From: Komagataella phaffii GS115
Lineage: Eukaryota > Ascomycota > Pichiomycetes > Pichiales > Pichiaceae
DNA length: 64,000 bases
Reading direction: 5' to 3'
NCBI RefSeq assembly: GCF_000027005.1
Contig: NC_012964.1
Coordinates: 868,001 to 932,000 of the forward strand
In this document: positions 39,752-48,638 of the stretch, piece by piece
Layout: every line of letters starts with the position of its first letter
Numbering within the stretch: position 1 is the stretch's first letter
Notes under the pieces: model-generated
The model's input: only the letters and a program-made list of their open reading frames with translations
The model's database searches: none
Told to the model about the DNA's origin: nothing
Translations under genes and position numbers: made by a program

Positions 39752-40270
39752 ATGTCAGCTGCAGAGTCAACACAGGAGTACGCCAAGGCGCTCTCCGAGG
39801 CCCTCAAAATGCCCAACAACGATCAGACGACACTTTTGATAGGAACAGAACTCAACATGTTGGGCCTCCCGGATAGTACTGGGCTGATTTCCAGATCCTT
39901 TACATCCCCATGGCTAGAGACTTCCAGATCACAAGTGGATCCAAATTGCAAGCAAATAGAATCGTTCAAGTTATCCAACTCAGAGCTTCCTGACCCTGCT
40001 ATGAAGATCTCCACGTTCACGGACGAAACCCTGTTTTTCATATTTTACACATGTCCCAAGGATACGTTACAAGAGCTTGCGTCACGCGAGTTGGTGAAAA
40101 GAAACTGGAGATATCACAAGTATTTACAGGTTTGGTTAACTAAAGATTCCAATCACGAACCTGTGCCTAACGGATTGAACAGTGAGAGAGGGGTTTACAT
40201 TTTCTTTGATCCGCATAACTGGGAGAGAGTAAAGAAGGAGTTTGTATTATTTTACCAGTCCATCATGTAG
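39752..40270 (+). CDS. CDC36: CCR4-NOT subunit Cdc36/Not2
   Basis: 172 residues, mainly the NOT2/3/5 domain. Cdc36 (Not2) is a scaffold of the CCR4-NOT complex in mRNA deadenylation and transcription control. ETLFFIFYTCPKDTLQELASRELVKRNWRYH and the VYIFFDPHNWERVKKEFVL end are the conserved core. It is close in length to S. cerevisiae Cdc36 (191) and much shorter than animal NOT2, which has an N-terminal extension. The ATG at 39752 is the first in the transcript side of the T18 tract. Confidence 0.92.
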   Translation: MSAAESTQEYAKALSEALKMPNNDQTTLLIGTELNMLGLPDSTGLISRSFTSPWLETSRSQVDPNCKQIESFKLSNSELPDPAMKISTFTDETLFFIFYTCPKDTLQELASRELVKRNWRYHKYLQVWLTKDSNHEPVPNGLNSERGVYIFFDPHNWERVKKEFVLFYQSIM

Positions 40271-40637
40271 ATGGTCTGGCTGGGCTGAACGTCGATATAG
40301 AAACTGCAGAGCTTTAATGGGGAGAGTAGTGATAACATGGGAGGCTTAGTGGAATCCTAGTGATTTGACTTCCGGGACTTTCTCTCGCCAACTCGTCTGT
40401 TGTCAATCATTTACGAATGTATAACTAAGAGGAAGGATAATAGTGACCAAAACGTATTATTTAATGATATATTTTTACCACGGTAAGGTTGTCTCCCCAT
40501 ATCCGTAGCATGGATCAAGAATCCATCTATTCTGTCTTTGCCTACCTCACGCCAGCCTCTCTCCTCTCACCTTGCACCTTCTGGCAATCAGCGAATTTCC
40601 TTGAACTGGCTCTGTTTTTCAACGAGAAAAATTTCAG
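40271..40637 (+). promoter_or_regulatory. CDC36 3' flank and promoter of mS38
   Basis: 367 bp. AATGATATATTTTTACC near 40461 may act as a TATA/terminator region. An out-of-frame open frame (40489-40707) overlaps the mS38 start and has no family features. Confidence 0.4.
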
Positions 40638-40928
40638 ATGTCCCTCAACAACATCATGTTCATTTCAAGGCTATTTGCTACCTCAAGAAGGTATGCCTCC
40701 TCTGTAATACATGTCAACAACAGAATATCAAACTCCTTTCCATTCGGGCTGTCCACGGCCAAATCGGTTTCTCCACTCAAATACATCGAACCTCAATCTT
40801 CACCAGCTTCCAGCATAGAAATGCTGCTAGACTCTGTCATGCGAAAGAGAAGACTGAAGATGAAGAAACACAAGCTTAGAAAGAGAAGAAAGGCGCAAAG
40901 AGCCATGAGAATTAAATTAAAGAAATAA
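40638..40928 (+). CDS. COX24: Mitochondrial small-subunit ribosomal protein mS38 (Cox24/Qri5)
   Basis: 96 residues. N-terminal presequence-like part (MFISRLFATSRRYASS), then a tail that is the family signature: MLLDSVMRKRRLKMKKHKLRKRRKAQRAMR, an extremely basic helix packed into the mitoribosomal decoding side. S. cerevisiae Cox24 is needed for COX1 mRNA processing and translation. The second ATG (residue 7) could also serve as start. Confidence 0.9.
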   Translation: MSLNNIMFISRLFATSRRYASSVIHVNNRISNSFPFGLSTAKSVSPLKYIEPQSSPASSIEMLLDSVMRKRRLKMKKHKLRKRRKAQRAMRIKLKK

Positions 40929-41282
40929 TCCATAACCTGTATATATACGAAGAGATACTATTCCTCAATTGGCTGTAGAGTTTTTGACTTTCTGATGGAG
41001 CAGGGAACTTCTGTGCTCGGCACATGTTTAGTACGGATCAATTAGTTGCACCTTTTCAAGTCACAACGTCACATAGTTCATGACACTGTAGATGTATGGC
41101 ATCCTGTCCATCTGACTGCCACTAGTCTCTTTGAGCTCGCGCGCCTAGATGCACTGATCTCCCTTCTAGGAATCGGCCCTTCTCTCGCTCATCTCGTTCC
41201 TTTTGCCGGATCTGCCAACGTATTTCAAGAACTCGTTCCTTTCTCCGATCTCCCAGTTTATAGGATCCTTTCCCGTTCAAAA
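40929..41282 (+). promoter_or_regulatory. APL3 promoter region
   Basis: 354 bp. The APL3 frame is open upstream to 41046 but only from a TTG. A TATATATACG run near 40941 follows the mS38 stop. No gene seen. Confidence 0.4.
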
Positions 41283-43967
41283 ATGGCCCCTCAAATGAAA
41301 GGGCTGATGCAATTCATCTCAGACGTTCGAAGCTCCAAGAACGCTGCCGAAGAAAACACGCAGATCCATTCAGAGTTGATCAACATTCAAAATCATTTCA
41401 AAGACAAAAACCTGTCGTCCTACCAAAAACAGAAGTACGCCTGTAAGTTGATCTACATTTGTCTAAATAGCCAAAAAAAGGATAATGTCGTGAATTTAGA
41501 CTTTGGCCTGCCGCATTGCTGTTCAATGATTGAATCGGAAAGTCTGAGTGAAAGAAACATCGGATATTTAGCTCTCCAATTGATATACGCATCCCAATTG
41601 GAGAACTTGAGTGAATTCAATTTGTTCTCCCATTTAGAAAGGAACTTGGATTCTCACCAAGAAGACAAGGTTGCCCTTGCCCTGCATTTTCTTGCCGGTG
41701 TTTATTACGATGAGTTATTCACTACTAATGAACTGGCGAAGATCATTGAGTTGCTCCTACAGTTGATCAGAGCTTCGAATTCCAGTGTCTTGGTCAAAAA
41801 GAAATCTTCTTTAGCCCTACTTAAGATTTTAAGAGACTCTTCAGAGTCGGTCAAGGTTCATGAGAGGTTTATTCCAAGGATCTTATCCCTATTAGACACG
41901 GACAACATTGGACTCATGATCTCTTTATGTTCTTTGGTCCAGCAAATCAGTAAACATAGACCAAAGGCGTGCATACCTGCCATTCCAGTATTGATTCAGA
42001 AGTTAGACCAGTTGATCGAACAGAAGGACATCGAATCGGATTATCTTTACAATGGGTTCCCATCTCCCTGGTTAATAGTGAAGATTATGCGACTATTGGA
42101 AACTTTGGTATCTGATAACTTTGAACAGGTTGATCAATTGCAAATAGAGCATCTTAACCGGTTAGTGAAAGACTCAATTGCTTTGGTCATTAAGTTATTT
42201 GATAAGAACGATAAGAATGCCAATCCTCAGTTCAAAAATTCAATATTAGCGGTCTTATTTCAGTCTATCAGTCTGGGTTCTTGTTTAGACTCTTCATTGC
42301 AGTCTATTAGCGTGGCTTTTGATGCTCTTGGGGGACTTCTTCGTTCTTCGGAAGTTAATACGAGATATCTGGTTTTGGATTCAATGATTAAGATTATTCG
42401 AAATAACCCTGCCAGTAACATTTACATTGAGAAGGAGACCTCTAAATATATTGACCAGTTCTTTCAATTTTTGTACGACAGAGATACCTCTGTTCGAAAA
42501 AAATCCACTGAGGCTATCTTCCTGTCGACAAACTCAAGTAACATTGTGATGATTGTGAAGAAGCTTTTTGAGTATTTGCCCAGATGTGACTACACCTTGA
42601 GACCTGATTTAATACTGAAAATTTCTATTCTGTTGGAAAAGTATTCTACAGATGCTACGTGGTATGTGCAACAAAATTTGAAGCTGGTATTTTTGTCAGG
42701 AAATTACCTGAAGGATGAAGTATGGGAACGCGTTGTTCAAATTACCATCAATAACGAAGACATTCAACTTACGACAGCTAGACTTGTCTTGGACTACTTG
42801 AAACAAAAAGAATTTCCCGAAACAATGCTGAAGATTGCAGCTGTGGTATTTGGAGATTACCATAGATATTTAATTCAAGTCCAATCCCCGCTAGCTCATG
42901 AGAAAGAGTTACTGAGTTTATTATACCACAAGTATTTTTACTGCTCAGTGCAAACTAGAGCCATGTTATTGACATGCTTTATGAAACTCTTTATTGCATA
43001 CGAAGATCTAAGGCCAAGAATTTTAGACATCATTGAGAAAGAGACGTGTTCCATAGACTCCGAGATACAACAGCGGTCCGTTGAGTACTTGCAACTTTCC
43101 AAGCCACATAATCATGCACTATTGGCAATTCTTCTTCAGGAAAATCCCCCGTTCACTTTGAAGAGCAAGTTGTACTCGATTCCAAACATAGAGAAACCGC
43201 CAGTGCCACCTCCTTCAAGAAAAAGAATGCTGACCTCCAATTGGGAGGAAGGCTATTACAGATTGATTAATTACAACCAGGGTATTTTCTTCGAAAACTC
43301 GTTGATTAAAATTTTATTCAAGTGTGAGAAGGACAGACACATTCTTTCATGTCAGTTAATTTTCATCAACCAGGCTCCTACTGACATTACTGGTTTCACT
43401 GTGTCTATCGACAACGAAGCCACCAAGAATTTCAGTGTGCAAAACTTATCATTGCCTGACAGTGTAATTCCTTTGGGTAAAAGAAGTGTGCATAAATTTC
43501 AAGTCACCGTGAAGAAACCATTTGTGACGTCCCCGCTGATTCATATCTCATTTATGTGTGGAACTTTAACGTCATTAACTTTCAAGCTGCCTACCTGTCT
43601 ACTCAAATGCCTTCATCCACAAACTTTGTCCTCGTTAGATGAGTATAGCTTTCGTTGGAACCAAATTGCAGGGTTACAGTATGGTGAGTACGCTACTGAC
43701 GTCAAAGTGAAGCACAGATTATCAAGAGAATCGTTGTTAAGAATTCTTGAGAGGATTGGAGTATCATTGATTGATAGCTTTGATCCCAACATCGTTCTGG
43801 GGGCTGGAATACTCAACACTGAAGCATCCAACTACGGAGTGCTTCTCAGATTGGAGTTGGGTCCTTCAGATGCATTAGCATTCAAACTGATAATAAGATG
43901 CACTGGTGATAACATTTCACACATTCTGGTGACCACACTAGCTGATTTATTCAGCCACGGTGTATAA
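41283..43967 (+). CDS. APL3: AP-2 clathrin adaptor alpha subunit
   Basis: 894 residues from the ATG at 41283 (MAPQMKGLMQFISDVRSSKN), the conserved adaptin start; the upstream open frame is not coding. The trunk is an alpha-solenoid (about 1-600) with YACKLIYICL and SERNIGYLALQLIY typical of alpha-adaptins, followed by a linker and a C-terminal ear (about 660-894). Alpha-adaptin forms the AP-2 complex in clathrin-mediated endocytosis. Directly downstream is the YggS-type gene, the same pair (APL3, YBL036C) I recall from S. cerevisiae chromosome II. Confidence 0.93.
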   Translation: MAPQMKGLMQFISDVRSSKNAAEENTQIHSELINIQNHFKDKNLSSYQKQKYACKLIYICLNSQKKDNVVNLDFGLPHCCSMIESESLSERNIGYLALQLIYASQLENLSEFNLFSHLERNLDSHQEDKVALALHFLAGVYYDELFTTNELAKIIELLLQLIRASNSSVLVKKKSSLALLKILRDSSESVKVHERFIPRILSLLDTDNIGLMISLCSLVQQISKHRPKACIPAIPVLIQKLDQLIEQKDIESDYLYNGFPSPWLIVKIMRLLETLVSDNFEQVDQLQIEHLNRLVKDSIALVIKLFDKNDKNANPQFKNSILAVLFQSISLGSCLDSSLQSISVAFDALGGLLRSSEVNTRYLVLDSMIKIIRNNPASNIYIEKETSKYIDQFFQFLYDRDTSVRKKSTEAIFLSTNSSNIVMIVKKLFEYLPRCDYTLRPDLILKISILLEKYSTDATWYVQQNLKLVFLSGNYLKDEVWERVVQITINNEDIQLTTARLVLDYLKQKEFPETMLKIAAVVFGDYHRYLIQVQSPLAHEKELLSLLYHKYFYCSVQTRAMLLTCFMKLFIAYEDLRPRILDIIEKETCSIDSEIQQRSVEYLQLSKPHNHALLAILLQENPPFTLKSKLYSIPNIEKPPVPPPSRKRMLTSNWEEGYYRLINYNQGIFFENSLIKILFKCEKDRHILSCQLIFINQAPTDITGFTVSIDNEATKNFSVQNLSLPDSVIPLGKRSVHKFQVTVKKPFVTSPLIHISFMCGTLTSLTFKLPTCLLKCLHPQTLSSLDEYSFRWNQIAGLQYGEYATDVKVKHRLSRESLLRILERIGVSLIDSFDPNIVLGAGILNTEASNYGVLLRLELGPSDALAFKLIIRCTGDNISHILVTTLADLFSHGV

Positions 43968-44166
43968 GCATGGCCTTCTCAAACTACAGTTGAGCTGTAT
44001 TATATAAGATAGTTCCTCCCATAATGATCAATTTGATCACTGCAAAAAGACAATACTACATAGAGAGTGCTGAATCCGATTAGAACTTATCATCTACTTT
44101 GACAGAATATACCAAAGTCCCCTACAATGTCTTTCCTCTCCTTCTGGGATTCTGGGCTTTTCTCGA

Positions 44167-44976
44167 ATGATTCAATCATGTGAATATTTTCCTATGCTTA
44201 AGCACTCTGTAAAAAGATTGATCCTCCTTCGAACGATGTCTAACTACCCTAAAGCGACTGAAGAAAGATCTAAAGAGCTTTTAGAGAATGTTAATCATAT
44301 ATTGGACCAGATAACCAGTGTAAAGTCGCCCAACGGGAGGCCTGTCAACTTGGTTTGTGTGTCTAAGCTGAAACCATCAAGTGATATTATGGCACTTTAT
44401 GATGCTGGCTTTCGCCATTTTGGAGAAAACTACGTTCAGGAACTGGTTTCAAAAGCACAAGAGCTTCCCAAAGACATCAAGTGGCACTTTATTGGTGGTC
44501 TCCAAACCAATAAATGTAAGGATTTAGCTACCAGGATTGATAATTTGTATGCAGTGGAGACAATCGATAGCATCAAGAAGGCGAATAAGTTGAACAGCAG
44601 CCGTGATGCATCCAAACCTAAAATTAACGTCTTCATCCAGGTGAATACTTCCGGTGAAGAACAAAAGAGCGGCATATCCTCTTATGACGATCTTCTCGCA
44701 TTGGCCAAGGTGATCAAGAATGATTGCCCCAATCTCACTTTGAAGGGTTTAATGACCATTGGGTCAATTCAACAATCTACAGCAGCCGGTGAAAGGAACA
44801 AAGATTTTGACCAGTTGACGGCACACAATGAAAAACTAGAATCTGATTTAGGAACCACGCTGGAGCTCTCCATGGGTATGAGCTCAGACTTCGAGCAGGC
44901 TATAAGGCAAGGGTCTACAAGCGTTCGTGTTGGTAGCAGCATATTTGGTGCAAGGCCTCCTAGAAATGGGCATTAG
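44167..44976 (+). CDS. YggS/PROSC-type pyridoxal-phosphate homeostasis protein
   Basis: 269 residues. Fold-type III PLP-binding barrel: VCVSKLKPSSDI with the PLP lysine (K67 from the first ATG), HFGENYVQEL, KWHFIGGLQTNK, and the phosphate-binding SMGMSSDFEQAIRQGSTSVRVGSSIFG. These proteins keep free PLP in balance and are not known as enzymes. Matches S. cerevisiae YBL036C. The first ATG gives a basic hydrophobic start (MLKHSVKRLILLRT after nine residues); ATGs at residues 10 and 24 are alternatives, so dual mitochondrial and cytosolic targeting is possible. Confidence 0.93.
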   Translation: MIQSCEYFPMLKHSVKRLILLRTMSNYPKATEERSKELLENVNHILDQITSVKSPNGRPVNLVCVSKLKPSSDIMALYDAGFRHFGENYVQELVSKAQELPKDIKWHFIGGLQTNKCKDLATRIDNLYAVETIDSIKKANKLNSSRDASKPKINVFIQVNTSGEEQKSGISSYDDLLALAKVIKNDCPNLTLKGLMTIGSIQQSTAAGERNKDFDQLTAHNEKLESDLGTTLELSMGMSSDFEQAIRQGSTSVRVGSSIFGARPPRNGH

Positions 44977-45186
44977 AACGCTACATAGAGTGTACATATT
45001 TGGTAGGACTGTTCAAGATCAGGTAATATTTCAAGGGCTCTAGCCCGTTTTTCCCCCGGTGGTGGATGTTCCCTACCAGTCGATTTTGTTCCAGCCTCGA
45101 AAGGAGGTACCTACCATATTTTTTTATCAAAGCCAGCCGCCATAATCTGATCCACCTGTCAAACTATTCCTTCTGCTTATTCCAAA

Positions 45187-46827
45187 ATGGCAAAGAAAAA
45201 AGCGGCTGCTAAGCGTCCCAAGAAGACCCTGCCGCCTGCATCGTCGAAGCCTTTAAACTCGGGGGAGAATCCTGACGAGAGCCAGGCAGAATATTCCGGC
45301 CTCCCTCCTCCACAACTCAGCTTCAAATCAGCCATTGTGGCCGAGATGACCTCGGTGATAAGTAATGGAATTACCATTAACAAAGTTATCCAAGTTCTTA
45401 TCTTGGCCTACATTGCGAACCTGCTCTATGTGAAACTCGATTTGAACTTTGACTACGATTCCAAGGTTGAAATTGGGATTGGATTTCTAAGTATTCTGTC
45501 TTCAATTTTGATTATTTACGTTTCCAGAAAAAGAAGATGGAATACAGGAGTGGAATTGGGCTCTATCGACAAGGACGATCCAGAAAAATGGGTTGAATTG
45601 CCCGAGTTTAACCTTATTTACGCAATTGTTCTGCCCATTTTTGTCACGTACATAGTTGATAAGCGATATTTGGGGGTCAACTTGGTCAATATACTGTTGG
45701 TGATCGACATCCCAATCGCCTTTAAGATCCTTTTGGCTCTTTCAATGGAACAGCAGGTTCTTGATGAAAGTGGGTATCTGAATCAGGGGTTTGTGACTAC
45801 CAGGAACAACTTGTTGATACCAGTAGCTCATGTTGGATTTAGGGAATTACTAGGATATTATGGCGGATCATCATTTTCAAATACAGAAAGTGAACTCTTC
45901 TCTACTCTGTTTGTCAATTTGGTGTTATTTGTTGACAAATCCAACATCGAGCTGTTTATTTTGGCCAAATTGACTCTTGCATTCATTGGTTCATTGGTCA
46001 TTTGCACTGCATTGTACCGAGTTCTCATACTTTTTTCACCAAAATATGTTATTTCGTTGATACTGCACCCGGTTTTCACTGCTTTGGTGTACTATGGATC
46101 GGTATATCAATTAGCTCCGGTTCTTGGTAAACACCCATGGGACTACTTGGTGAATGATATCATGAATGAGCAGAGGATTCATTTCCTTTATTCTTGGTTG
46201 ATTCTACTGGTGGTAGTGGTTCCTCCAGTTTTCTACTTTGTGGATGCGATTCCTTTAGATTTTAGAAGAAAAATATGGCATTTCACGATCCTTATCATTT
46301 TGAGTTACCCCTTAAGTATCGATCCTTCATTTTGTGTTATAGCACTGGGGGGTGTCTTTGGGCTGTTCTTGGTGGTTGAAATTTTAAGGAGCACCGAAAT
46401 GCCCCCCTTTGGACAAATTCTGAGCAGAAATCTTGAGAAATTTCAGGATGAAAGGGATAAGAGGGGCAACATAACAATCTCCTACTTATACTTGGTGCTA
46501 GGGATTGTTCTTCCGGTGATGTTTGATGGATCCAGTTGTGCGGGATTGGTTAGTTTGGGATTGGGAGACTCCATGGCCTCTATGGTGGGTAAACGGTATG
46601 GTTTGGTGAAGTGGCCTGGCTCTAACAAATCGGTTGAGGGAACGTTTGCTTTTATCGTTGTGACCTTTTTGGGACTTTTAGCGGCCAGAACCTTCTTTGG
46701 CTATCAATTCTCTTGGGAGATCTCCTTCATCGCAGCCGCCCTGGCAGGCGTGTTAGAGGGTATAAGTGATTTCAATGACAACATCATCATCCCACTAGTC
46801 GTGTTTACAATATTGCATGGTCAATAG
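45187..46827 (+). CDS. SEC59: Dolichol kinase
   Basis: 546 residues. CTP-dependent ER membrane enzyme making dolichyl phosphate for N-glycosylation, O-mannosylation and GPI anchors. After a lysine-rich cytosolic N-terminus there are a dozen or more hydrophobic segments. The C-terminal catalytic part has DFRRKIWHFTI and the CTP-binding region GLGDSMASMVGKRYG...KWPGSNKSVEGT, the family signature. In S. cerevisiae SEC59 lies on another chromosome, so its place among APL3 and POL12 neighbours is lineage-specific. Confidence 0.93.
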   Translation: MAKKKAAAKRPKKTLPPASSKPLNSGENPDESQAEYSGLPPPQLSFKSAIVAEMTSVISNGITINKVIQVLILAYIANLLYVKLDLNFDYDSKVEIGIGFLSILSSILIIYVSRKRRWNTGVELGSIDKDDPEKWVELPEFNLIYAIVLPIFVTYIVDKRYLGVNLVNILLVIDIPIAFKILLALSMEQQVLDESGYLNQGFVTTRNNLLIPVAHVGFRELLGYYGGSSFSNTESELFSTLFVNLVLFVDKSNIELFILAKLTLAFIGSLVICTALYRVLILFSPKYVISLILHPVFTALVYYGSVYQLAPVLGKHPWDYLVNDIMNEQRIHFLYSWLILLVVVVPPVFYFVDAIPLDFRRKIWHFTILIILSYPLSIDPSFCVIALGGVFGLFLVVEILRSTEMPPFGQILSRNLEKFQDERDKRGNITISYLYLVLGIVLPVMFDGSSCAGLVSLGLGDSMASMVGKRYGLVKWPGSNKSVEGTFAFIVVTFLGLLAARTFFGYQFSWEISFIAAALAGVLEGISDFNDNIIIPLVVFTILHGQ

Positions 46828-46974
46828 AATGGTTATAGTCTCTTAATATATAGAAGGATGTATATATAAAAAGTTGACTAACTATATAGAGACGTTTTAT
46901 ACTAAAACTGATATCTAAAGTACTACTCATTCGCTACCCCAAACTAAACCTTGTTGGTGGAGCAAGTTGTGTGA

Positions 46975-47523
46975 ATGGATGACTTTGCCAAGCTCAAATT
47001 CATCGACTTGTCTACCTTATGCGTTTCCAGGAATAAACACCTGAAGCTTCCCGAGCAAAACTCTGGGCAACTGAAATTTTTTGAGAAGAACCAGCACTTC
47101 TTTGATGTGCGAGTGTATGATGACATCGCGTGGAACAATTATCTCCTAGAAACAATTAAATCAAACACCGACGGAGTAGTTATACTATTTGACTGCTTTT
47201 TAGAATGGCACAAGATTCAGCCGATGTTTCTGAGGGGCTCCCAATCTAATCATTTATTTGTCGTTTCGGAGTTTACTGCAATTGAGGAATTGTCGAACAA
47301 ACTCTCCAAGTTTGAAGATATCTTGCTCAAACTGGATGTCGAGGCAAGGAAGTTACCACTTAAGGGCATTGTGCTAACCAATATGTCAGTTTATTACTGG
47401 CAATCAAAAGATAACGGTAAAAAGACCTGGTTTTCTGTGGTTGACCAATTGGAACGATTGCAGGCCAAATACGGGTGCACGATTATACGTGGAATGTGGG
47501 ACTTTACCTCTAAAAGGGAATAA
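46975..47523 (+). CDS. Psy3-like Rad51-paralogue-type protein (Shu complex candidate)
   Basis: 182 residues. No strong family signature. The order of features is that of Psy3/XRCC2-type RecA folds without a Walker A: a start strand KFIDLSTLCVSRNKHLKLP, a central VVILFDCFLEWH strand, and LPLKGIVLTNMSVYYW near 128-143, in the position of the Walker-B strand that in XRCC2-like proteins is followed by aromatic YW, then VVDQLERLQAKYGCTIIRGMWDF. I propose it as the K. phaffii Psy3, a Shu-complex protein promoting Rad51 filaments, with moderate doubt; Csm2 is the main alternative. It is shorter than S. cerevisiae Psy3 (242). Confidence 0.5.
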   Translation: MDDFAKLKFIDLSTLCVSRNKHLKLPEQNSGQLKFFEKNQHFFDVRVYDDIAWNNYLLETIKSNTDGVVILFDCFLEWHKIQPMFLRGSQSNHLFVVSEFTAIEELSNKLSKFEDILLKLDVEARKLPLKGIVLTNMSVYYWQSKDNGKKTWFSVVDQLERLQAKYGCTIIRGMWDFTSKRE

Positions 47524-47727
47524 ACGCTACTGCCTGCAATTAACAATGTCTTTTGACCCTTGTTCATTCAAAAGCTAAGGCTACACATCCTTCTTGCTAC
47601 CTTTAAACTAGAAGACACTATTTCCAAATCAGGAAATAACATGTCCACTTTTTTCTTCATTCTTCTCAAATTTTTTTTTTTCCCTTTAAATTCTTCTCTC
47701 TAAGAAAGATCCCTAAACCCCCGATCA

Positions 47728-48492
47728 ATGTCTGAAGAACAATCAAAAAAGGAGATCCTGGAGCAAGTGGAATTTTACTTTTCCGACTCCAACCTACCAA
47801 AGGACAGATTTTTATACACTACAGCGCAGGCCAACGAAGGATGGGTGTCCATCTCCGTACTGGCCAACTTTACCAGAATGAGAAAGTTCAGACCCATCGA
47901 GCTGATCGTTGAGGCTCTGAGAGAGTCTGAAAACCTTCTAGAGGTCAGTGAGAATGGAGAAATGGTTCGCAGAAAGGTACCATTGCCATCAAGAGAGGAA
48001 CAGATCAAGATTGCCCAAAGAAGCGTTGTTGTGGAAGATGTCCCAGAAGACGCAACTTTGGAACAGTTACAGGAATTTTTCAAAAAGTATGGAAAGACCA
48101 ATCAGGTCAGAATGAAGCGAAACCGTAAGACCAAGGAATTTTTTGGAAAGGTTATTGTGGAATTTTCATCCGTTGAAGAACAGAAAGCATTCTTAGAGGC
48201 CGAGCCGAAGCCAACTTTCAACGAGAAAGAATTAAAGATCACTTCAAAGGTCGCCTACGACGAATCCCGTGAATCAAAGAGAACCGCTGGTTTCAACGGT
48301 AGGGACAAATCCAAGGGAAAGAAGAGAGTTAACCAAGACGACGATGAATCCAACAAGAGAGTTAAGGACGATAAAGAAGTGGAAGCCGACAAGGAAACCG
48401 CAGACGATGCTGCAAAAGAGGCCGGAGAGGATACAGCTACAGAACCAGAAAAGACTGAGGTCCCAGAGGAAAACAAAGAAGAATCAAAATAG
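47728..48492 (+). CDS. LHP1: La-type RNA-binding protein
   Basis: 254 residues. La motif (about 5-95: EILEQVEFYFSDSNLPKDRFL), RRM (about 105-180: VVVEDVPEDATLEQLQEFFKKYG, FFGKVIVEFSS) and an acidic/lysine-rich tail with nuclear-type basic motif KGKKRVNQDDD. Lhp1 binds the UUU-OH ends of RNA polymerase III transcripts and assists tRNA maturation; an intron-bearing tRNA lies 9 kb away. The ATG at 47728 follows a T-rich leader. Confidence 0.94.
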   Translation: MSEEQSKKEILEQVEFYFSDSNLPKDRFLYTTAQANEGWVSISVLANFTRMRKFRPIELIVEALRESENLLEVSENGEMVRRKVPLPSREEQIKIAQRSVVVEDVPEDATLEQLQEFFKKYGKTNQVRMKRNRKTKEFFGKVIVEFSSVEEQKAFLEAEPKPTFNEKELKITSKVAYDESRESKRTAGFNGRDKSKGKKRVNQDDDESNKRVKDDKEVEADKETADDAAKEAGEDTATEPEKTEVPEENKEESK

Positions 48493-48574
48493 AATAATGT
48501 GTACGAATATAATTCCCGTTGTTATTACTAAAATCTGCTTATGTAATGGTCAATAGTTGACATCTTACTTAGGG

Positions 48575-48598
48575 ACGCGCTTTGAAAAGTAGACGCGT
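48575..48598 (+). promoter_or_regulatory. Two MluI-type boxes before POL12
   Basis: ACGCGC at 48575-48580 and ACGCGT at 48593-48598, 41-64 bp before the POL12 ATG within a 146-bp gap. Matches MBF sites that drive S-phase genes. Confidence 0.7.
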
Positions 48599-48638
48599 CT
48601 CTTCGTATTACTCATTGGTATTCAAACACCAGTAAGCC

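Noticed and set aside
40489..40707. Frame overlapping the mS38 start
   Set aside because: Out of frame with the recognisable mS38 product and no domain.
41046..41282. 79-codon N-terminal extension of APL3
   Set aside because: TTG start and sequence unlike adaptins; the conserved adaptin start is at 41283.
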